DNA from: Phocaeicola_A sp045545095
GTDB lineage: Bacteria; Bacteroidota; Bacteroidia; Bacteroidales; Bacteroidaceae
Direction of reading: 5' to 3'
Length of the DNA: 36,929 nt
NCBI GenBank assembly: GCA_045545095.1
Contig: JAZQAG010000057.1
Coordinates: 1-36,929, forward strand
The notes beneath the pieces are model-generated. The model had not been told where the DNA came from, searched no databases, and saw only the letters and a program-made list of their open reading frames with translations. The stretch's first letter is position 1; each line of letters opens with the position of its first letter. Shown one piece after another: positions 31,429 through 36,929 of this stretch. The translations under genes and the position numbers were made by a program.

Positions 31429-33216
31429 ATGAGCAACATCAAGGAACAACAACGGTTTGCGGAGTTGGAATACTGTATGGAACAGTATTTCAACAGCCGT
31501 CTGTATCCCGTCATGTGTAAGGTGAAGGATGACCTTGCGGAAAAACAGGCACAGGAGCTGGAAAACTATCAGAACAGTACGGCGGGAATGTTGCGTTCAA
31601 TGGCAGGTTCCATGCACAATCTGCATGATGATTCCTTGAACATGCTGAGATTGACTGGGGAATGGAACAGCAAGACCACAGAGGACTATATTGAAATGTG
31701 CCGTAGGGACATATCGTCATCCAAAGAGATTACAGATGACCTCTCCCTCCTTGCAACTGAATGGCGAAATACCGTTGTCAGTGAAATTGGCAGGGAACGC
31801 TATGACGAACTTTCTTCCAAGTTAGGGAATGACCTTGCCAATGCCTATATGGACTATCGTGTGGAGCAACTGATGGTTGACCGTCTGGTGAAAGACCGTA
31901 TGCCCAAATCCTCGATGGACTATATCATACGAAAAACAGCTTCGGACAGTCTTCTCGGCATATCGCAAAGCATCGGTTTGTCACCACTTGATGCAGAGAT
32001 TGAGCAACGGGGTGAAGCAGCCTATCGCCCAACTACAATGGAAAAAGGTGTCGGCAGAACACTGGCATTCGGTGCAGATGTGGTTACTACAGGCGGTTTC
32101 AGTTCGTGGGGTGCATTGGCAAAATTGGCCGGAGCGGAGGTGGTATTTGCCGGATTGGAACATTATGCGGACAAGTCATCAAAAAACAAAACAGTTACCA
32201 TAGAATCATGTATCAGTCAAGGAGTATTCGGAAGAGACGACAATGTATTCAGTAGCTTCCGTAAGGACTGCAAGGAAATTATCGCCTATAAGAATGACTA
32301 TATCCTTTCTATGAATGAAAGACTTAAACACAGTCTGAACATACCAAGCAAAGAAACTGGAGAATGGCTAGATAAACTGTTCCAACCCTCCGAATATCTT
32401 TCTCATGTGCCATTTATGAAGAAAGAAAAGGAAAAACATTATGAGAATGTACCACTCATCGTAAAGCCAGGATGTGAGGAAGCATATCTGGAACAACAAA
32501 AGGAACAAGAGGAAAAGAAGAAAGCGAAGGAACAACTTGAAGATGTTGATAACATAAAGGAAGAAAAAGACGTGCCTGATACCCAACAGACAGAAGTAAA
32601 GACAGAAATACCGGAAAAGAGCACCGCCAACGGTTGGGATGGATTGATGAGCACATTCGGTTTGTCAGACCTTGGCAGTGTCGGCAAGAATCTCGGTTAT
32701 GTGGTTGCCATGTTACCGGATATACTTATCGGGCTGTTCACCGGTAAAAGCAAGTCTTTGAACCTGAAGGATAATATACTGCCCATTGCCTCTATCCTTA
32801 TCGGATTGTTTACACGTAACCCATTATTGAAAATGGTAATGATAGGTATGGGCGGACTGAATCTGCTCAACAAAGCCGGTCATGAATCCTTGGAAAGAAT
32901 GGATATGACTGCCAGTGATACGGGAAACAGAAAGAATGTACAATACAAGAGCTATTCTGATGAAGCGCTCAATCCAAGAATTACCGACCCTGTCATCAAG
33001 GGAAACAATCTGATCATGGACATCGACAAGATTCCGTGCAGCGTCCAATTGCCGGAAAAGGTGGTTGATGCTTACCATTCAGGAGCTTTGCCACTGAATA
33101 CGCTGGCCAATGCAGTACTTGCCAAGAGTGACAGGATGCAAGTAACCTTGCAGGACAACTACCGCACAAGCGACAAGCAATCGGAAGAAAGGGAAAGAAA
33201 CATTGCCATCAAGTAA
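31429..33216 (+). CDS. Large mobile element membrane protein (595 aa)
   Basis: The N-terminal half is helical and charged (dimer- or filament-like, no signal peptide). A Gly/Ala-rich hydrophobic part lies near 220-250. A Glu/Lys-rich coiled-coil linker follows (about 345-400: EQQKEQEEKKKAKEQLED). Then come hydrophobic segments with a repeated ILIGLFT motif (LPDILIGLFTGK..IASILIGLFTRN) and LLKMVMIGMGGLNLL. The C-terminus is again soluble (VKGNNLIMDIDKIPCSVQLPEKVVDAY). No known family; position suggests a structural part of the transfer machinery. Confidence 0.6.
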   Translation: MSNIKEQQRFAELEYCMEQYFNSRLYPVMCKVKDDLAEKQAQELENYQNSTAGMLRSMAGSMHNLHDDSLNMLRLTGEWNSKTTEDYIEMCRRDISSSKEITDDLSLLATEWRNTVVSEIGRERYDELSSKLGNDLANAYMDYRVEQLMVDRLVKDRMPKSSMDYIIRKTASDSLLGISQSIGLSPLDAEIEQRGEAAYRPTTMEKGVGRTLAFGADVVTTGGFSSWGALAKLAGAEVVFAGLEHYADKSSKNKTVTIESCISQGVFGRDDNVFSSFRKDCKEIIAYKNDYILSMNERLKHSLNIPSKETGEWLDKLFQPSEYLSHVPFMKKEKEKHYENVPLIVKPGCEEAYLEQQKEQEEKKKAKEQLEDVDNIKEEKDVPDTQQTEVKTEIPEKSTANGWDGLMSTFGLSDLGSVGKNLGYVVAMLPDILIGLFTGKSKSLNLKDNILPIASILIGLFTRNPLLKMVMIGMGGLNLLNKAGHESLERMDMTASDTGNRKNVQYKSYSDEALNPRITDPVIKGNNLIMDIDKIPCSVQLPEKVVDAYHSGALPLNTLANAVLAKSDRMQVTLQDNYRTSDKQSEERERNIAIK

Positions 33217-33231
33217 CTAAAAGATAGAATC

Positions 33232-35883
33232 ATGAAAGAGAAAAGCGAACAGGAACAACGGGCTGCAGAAAGACAGGTGGAACTGATCAGTGACGCATTG
33301 AACTCCGCCAAAGACAATACAGGATTCTGGATGAACCAAGGGCGAATCATGCCGCCGAGACTTTATCCGAAAGGGCCTACAGTCAGTCCGTTCAATGCGT
33401 TGATATTGGGTCTTCACACGGACAGGAACGGTTACAAGACCGCACATTATACCTTCTTCCAGGATGCCAAGGCTCGTGGGGAGTCGGTCAAGGAAAAAGA
33501 AAAGGGTGTTCCATTCAACTGGTACAACTGGAGCAGTTATGTCAACCGCCATGACCCGAAGGATGTCATCTCACGCAATGATTACCTCAAGCTCTCTCCT
33601 GAAGAGAAAGAGATGTACAAGGGTGTCCACAACCGTGAGATACGTATCCTCTTCAATGTTGACCAGACAATGTTACCCCATGTGGACAAGGAGAAATACC
33701 AGAAGTTGGTTGACCGTTTCGGTGCGTTGCTTGACAGAGGCTATATCAAGAATGAGGAACGACAGCTCCACCAGACAGTCAATAGGTTCGCTGATGAGAT
33801 GAAACAGCATTTTGTTCCTATCCGCAAGGATGTATCAGGTGTTGCCCATTACCATACGGAAAAGGACGTCATATATATGCCCGAACAGAAGCACTTCGCC
33901 ATGTACACGGACTATGTGCAGGAACTGATGCGTCAGTTGGTCAGTGCCACCGGACACCAACAACGTCTGGCCCGTGAAGGAATGGTCATGAAAGGAGGCA
34001 AGGCACCTTCGGAGGATTCTCTGAAATACGAGCAGTTGGTGGCAGAAGTGGCTTCGGGTATCAAGATGCGTGAACTCGGTTGTGCCGCAAGGCTTTCGGA
34101 GAAATCCTTGGATATGGTGGACTACTGGACACGAGAACTGAAAGAGAACCCTTGTCTTATCGACAATCTGGAGTCCGATGTGAACAATGCGTTGGAAGTT
34201 ATTCGCAAGGCTGAAAAGGGAGAAAAGGTGGAATACGCCTCCTATCGTAACAGACAGCAGACCGATGAACTCCGTGAGAAACAGAAACCGCAGGTAGATT
34301 CAACGGAATCCGCCATATTGGTTGACATCATTCGTCAGGGAGGGATGAGGATTGCGGAAGGAAATTTCCAGTCTCCTGAAGAAAAGAGGGCGTTCATGGA
34401 GAAATTCAGTCTGTCCCATTATGAAACCCAGATGAATCATGCTTTGGGGCAAACTGCCAATACTGATCCCGATATCGTGGAGAATGCCTATACGGAAGCA
34501 CTCTCCTACGGAGCAAGAATTGCCGAAGCATGCAGGGAGTATCTGCCCGAACAATGGAATACAAAGGGGCACTATCTGGTAGCTGAGATTCTGAAGAACG
34601 GACCTGACAAGGACACGAAAGAAATCGTTGTTGTCAAGGACAGGAATACAGGAATAACCGATGTGGTGCTTCCTGCCGGTGCAATGGCAGGCGGTAAGGT
34701 TGTCATGCCCGACAAAAGTGAACGTCCTTACATACTCACCCCGGACGAAGTGATGTCCAAGGAAGAACGGACGGCAAGGCAAGCGGAAGTCATTACCAAC
34801 TGCATAAAAGGGTTTTCCAAACAACGCATTGAAAGGGCATTGAAGAATGAAGGGGCTACATACGTCCGCTTCTTCAACAATGACGGTGCTTTGGGGTACC
34901 GTCCCGATGACAGCTATTTCAAGGACAAGGATGTATATGCCGGAAGACTGAACGGTCACAAATTGGAACTAAACGCCATGTATGATGTGGATGAAGCGAT
35001 TAAAATGGCAGATACCGTACTGTTTGACCGCATTCAGATGATGCAGGACGACAATGCCAGATGGACATTATACATCAAACCACAAGGTGAAGATTCATTC
35101 AGTATCTATCCCGCCAAAGAGGATGTCAACCAATTTTTCTCCACTATTCGACAAGGGCAACAGACAGAGGGCGAAAAGGTCCGTGTAGAACTGGCGCAGA
35201 AATACTATGCTCTAGCAGCTGCACACCCTGAACTCCGAGTTGACCTGTTCGGAGCAAAGGCAGAGAATGAGGATTTGTCGAGAATACAGCGTGTGAATAT
35301 CTACAAGCGGAAAGACGAACGTATCTTCTGTGCTCCTGTAATTGACGGTATAGACAAGGTGGAACCTCGTGAGATAAGTTTCTGGCAGTACCAACGGTTA
35401 TGGGTGTCGGAGGACAGGACCGAATACAAGGCGAACCTTGCCGCCAAACTGTTCTCAGATGTACTGCATGAGCAGAAAGCACAGAACAGGGAAAGCAAGG
35501 ATGAGCCATTAAAGACAGAGGAAACGAAAGATATCAATGAACCTGAGTTGAACGAAATTCGACAACAACGCATGAAACAATTCGAGATTCTGAAAGAGAA
35601 GCATCCTGAAGCTATCCTATTGTTCAGAAGCGGAAAGTTCTACGAGTCTTTCAAGGGAGACGCAGAGAAAGTTTCACGGATAACAGGAATCACTCTAACT
35701 CAAAAGGATATGGGAACCGGGGCAAAAATACCAAATGCCACATTTCCAGAACCGGCATTGGATACCTACCTGCCCAAACTTGTACGGGCTGGTGAAAGGA
35801 TTGCTATCTGTGACTGGCAAGAGATAGCCAAACGGGAACAACAGGAGCAACAGCCGAAACGGTCATCCTATCATCGACGTTGA
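33232..35883 (+). CDS. ArdC-like polyvalent protein with dead zincin and MutS-I-like tail
   Basis: An 883-aa protein. Residues about 25-110 (FWMNQGRIMPPRLYPKGPTVSPFNALILGLHTDRNGYKTAHYTFFQDAKA) are the ArdC N-terminal ssDNA-binding domain. Then comes the polyvalent metallopeptidase domain, whose HELVHxTGH motif is here RQLVSATGH: Arg234, Gln235 and Ser238 replace His, Glu and His, while His242 and the later Glu272 (LVAE) remain, so it cannot bind zinc normally. Middle parts resemble DUF3945-type domains. Residues about 779-862 match MutS domain I (FEILKEKHPEAILLFRSGKFYESF .. LTQKDMG..PEPALDTYLPKLVRAGERIAICDW). Such proteins protect incoming DNA from host defences. Confidence 0.75.
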   Translation: MKEKSEQEQRAAERQVELISDALNSAKDNTGFWMNQGRIMPPRLYPKGPTVSPFNALILGLHTDRNGYKTAHYTFFQDAKARGESVKEKEKGVPFNWYNWSSYVNRHDPKDVISRNDYLKLSPEEKEMYKGVHNREIRILFNVDQTMLPHVDKEKYQKLVDRFGALLDRGYIKNEERQLHQTVNRFADEMKQHFVPIRKDVSGVAHYHTEKDVIYMPEQKHFAMYTDYVQELMRQLVSATGHQQRLAREGMVMKGGKAPSEDSLKYEQLVAEVASGIKMRELGCAARLSEKSLDMVDYWTRELKENPCLIDNLESDVNNALEVIRKAEKGEKVEYASYRNRQQTDELREKQKPQVDSTESAILVDIIRQGGMRIAEGNFQSPEEKRAFMEKFSLSHYETQMNHALGQTANTDPDIVENAYTEALSYGARIAEACREYLPEQWNTKGHYLVAEILKNGPDKDTKEIVVVKDRNTGITDVVLPAGAMAGGKVVMPDKSERPYILTPDEVMSKEERTARQAEVITNCIKGFSKQRIERALKNEGATYVRFFNNDGALGYRPDDSYFKDKDVYAGRLNGHKLELNAMYDVDEAIKMADTVLFDRIQMMQDDNARWTLYIKPQGEDSFSIYPAKEDVNQFFSTIRQGQQTEGEKVRVELAQKYYALAAAHPELRVDLFGAKAENEDLSRIQRVNIYKRKDERIFCAPVIDGIDKVEPREISFWQYQRLWVSEDRTEYKANLAAKLFSDVLHEQKAQNRESKDEPLKTEETKDINEPELNEIRQQRMKQFEILKEKHPEAILLFRSGKFYESFKGDAEKVSRITGITLTQKDMGTGAKIPNATFPEPALDTYLPKLVRAGERIAICDWQEIAKREQQEQQPKRSSYHRR

Positions 35884-35900
35884 ACTGAACAATATATATT

Positions 35901-36929
35901 ATGAGCAAGAACAAGGAATATGCAGAAAAACACGCAGCTTTTGCCATGGAGCAGATGCGAAGATACGGAATACCGGCTTCCGTGATATTGGCACAGGGCA
36001 TATTGGAAAGCAGCAACGGGCAAAGCCAGTTGGCACGTAAGGAAAACAATCACTTCGGCATCAAGGCTACCAACACATGGCTGGCTGATGGCGGCAAATA
36101 CGGACTCTACACGGATGACAAGCCGAATGAGAAATTCTGTAGTTACGACAATGTGGGAGAATCATACGAGCACCATTCCAGGTTCCTGAAGGAGAACAAA
36201 CGGTATTCGGAATGTTTCAAACTATCGCCTGATGACTATAAGGGATGGACTAAAGGACTTGAAAAGGCCGGTTATGCCACAGGAGGCAGTTATGCATCCA
36301 ATCTTCAGAAAATTATCGAGGTGAACGGTCTGGACAAGTACGACCGCATGGTCATGGAAAATATGCAAAGTCAGGGAAAGGAATTCGGAGTGCATAATGC
36401 TCAAGGGGAAACTCAAACAAAGGACGATGTCAAATACAGTTTCCCTGTCAACCGTGAGGAGTTCATGCTGGTAACTTCTCCTTTCGGCATGAGACAAGAC
36501 CCGTTGGATGCGACCAAGCAACAGATGCACAAAGGCATCGACATACAGACCAAGCATGAAGCAGTATTGGCAACAGAAGACAATGGGAAGGTCATTGCGG
36601 TGAATCAGAATGCCAATACACCGGGCGGCAAGTCCGTAACAGTGGAATACCAACGGGAGGACAACAGCAAGATACAGGTAAGTTACCTTCATTTGGATGC
36701 CGTTGATATCAAGGTCGGTGATATATTGGAAGCAGGACAAAAGTTAGGCATGTCCGGCAACACGGGCACACGGACAACAGGGGAACATCTTCACTTCGGG
36801 GTAAAAATGATAGCGGCTGACGAAACAACCCGTGACATGGATCCTGCAGCTTATCTTTCAGATATAGCCATCAAAGGGAACATCAATTTACAGGCTCTAC
36901 ACAACGGAAACGATTTGTTGGCAAAATAC
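35901..36929 (+). CDS. GH73 glucosaminidase + M23 peptidase, 3' end outside window
   Basis: The frame is open for all 343 codons to the window edge, so the gene is partial at its 3' end. Residues about 5-150 are a FlgJ/GH73-type lysozyme-like domain (AMEQMRRYGIPASVILAQGILESSNGQSQLARK, probable catalytic Glu36, then NNHFGIKA). From about 190 an M23 domain follows with complete motifs: SPFGMRQDP, HKGID (His210, Asp214), SYLHLD, and GEHLHFGVKM. Both activities cut peptidoglycan, glycan strand and peptide bridge, as in transfer-associated wall hydrolases. No signal peptide is visible at the N-terminus, so export would need the conjugation apparatus or another route. Confidence 0.85.
   Translation, partial: MSKNKEYAEKHAAFAMEQMRRYGIPASVILAQGILESSNGQSQLARKENNHFGIKATNTWLADGGKYGLYTDDKPNEKFCSYDNVGESYEHHSRFLKENKRYSECFKLSPDDYKGWTKGLEKAGYATGGSYASNLQKIIEVNGLDKYDRMVMENMQSQGKEFGVHNAQGETQTKDDVKYSFPVNREEFMLVTSPFGMRQDPLDATKQQMHKGIDIQTKHEAVLATEDNGKVIAVNQNANTPGGKSVTVEYQREDNSKIQVSYLHLDAVDIKVGDILEAGQKLGMSGNTGTRTTGEHLHFGVKMIAADETTRDMDPAAYLSDIAIKGNINLQALHNGNDLLAKY

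Noticed and set aside
34300..34959. 219-aa - strand frame opposite the ArdC-like gene
   Set aside because: A shadow of a well-supported long gene; no domain recognised.
23878..36929. Assigning specific tra gene names to the element operon
   Set aside because: No relaxase, TraG-type ATPase or other named Tra protein is recognisable here, so symbols would be guesses.
1..36929. tRNA or rRNA genes and attachment sites
   Set aside because: No cloverleaf-like or rRNA-like stretch was noticed, and no direct repeat with integrase context was found by eye; a covariance-model scan would be needed to be sure.

Overview
The window looks like accessory DNA from a Bacteroidales bacterium (Bacteroides, Parabacteroides or a relative). 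The indications are lipoproteins with an SxC lipobox, an Oar/OMP_b-brl-type outer membrane barrel with a carboxypeptidase-regulatory-like domain, a C-terminal T9SS-type sorting domain, DUF4099/DUF3945-type mobile-element proteins, and promoter candidates that fit the Bacteroides -7 consensus TAnnTTTG. The left part is visibly more AT-rich than the right part, so the window is probably a mosaic. I see no rRNA, tRNA or CRISPR array.

Region 1 (about 1-13,960, + strand) is a peptide natural-product (RiPP) locus with a surface-protein front end. It runs: a large exported lipase-like alpha/beta hydrolase; two lipoproteins; a catalytically dead astacin-like protein; a decayed lipoprotein copy; an intact astacin-like lipoprotein metalloprotease; another lipoprotein; a 71-aa precursor with a double-glycine leader and a four-Cys core; a radical SAM/SPASM maturase; an outer membrane beta-barrel; a C39-peptidase ABC exporter; and a 64-aa membrane protein. 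The likely logic is that the precursor is modified by the radical SAM enzyme, cut after Gly-Gly and exported by the C39 ABC protein. The barrel and the surface proteases may act on passage, processing or uptake. The [astacin + lipoprotein] unit seems to have been duplicated, with one copy decayed.

Region 2 (about 13,960-21,800, - strand) is a polymorphic toxin locus. A small protein with one YD-like motif and a T9SS-type sorting domain is followed by a 2,058-aa SpvB/FG-GAP/RHS protein with a variable C-terminal toxin tip, and then by a 157-aa probable immunity protein with its own promoter candidate. The intergenic DNA on the left carries strong inverted repeats.

Region 3 (21,900-22,800) holds a broken Abi_2-family abortive-infection gene with at least four lesions.

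Region 4 (22,960 to the right edge) is the flank of an integrative/conjugative-type element. An M23 peptidase reads left. A tight rightward operon encodes DUF4099/DUF3945 proteins, a toprim primase-like protein, a membrane PH-domain protein, two exported paralogues, membrane proteins, a degenerate M23 protein with a candidate -1 frameshift, an ArdC-like polyvalent protein with a dead zincin and a MutS-I-like tail, and a GH73+M23 cell-wall hydrolase cut by the window edge. The divergent promoter region between the two arms carries six copies of a TTCATAC-type motif, probably operators or iterons. No integrase, relaxase or Tra core genes lie in the window, so mobility is inferred from the cargo families.
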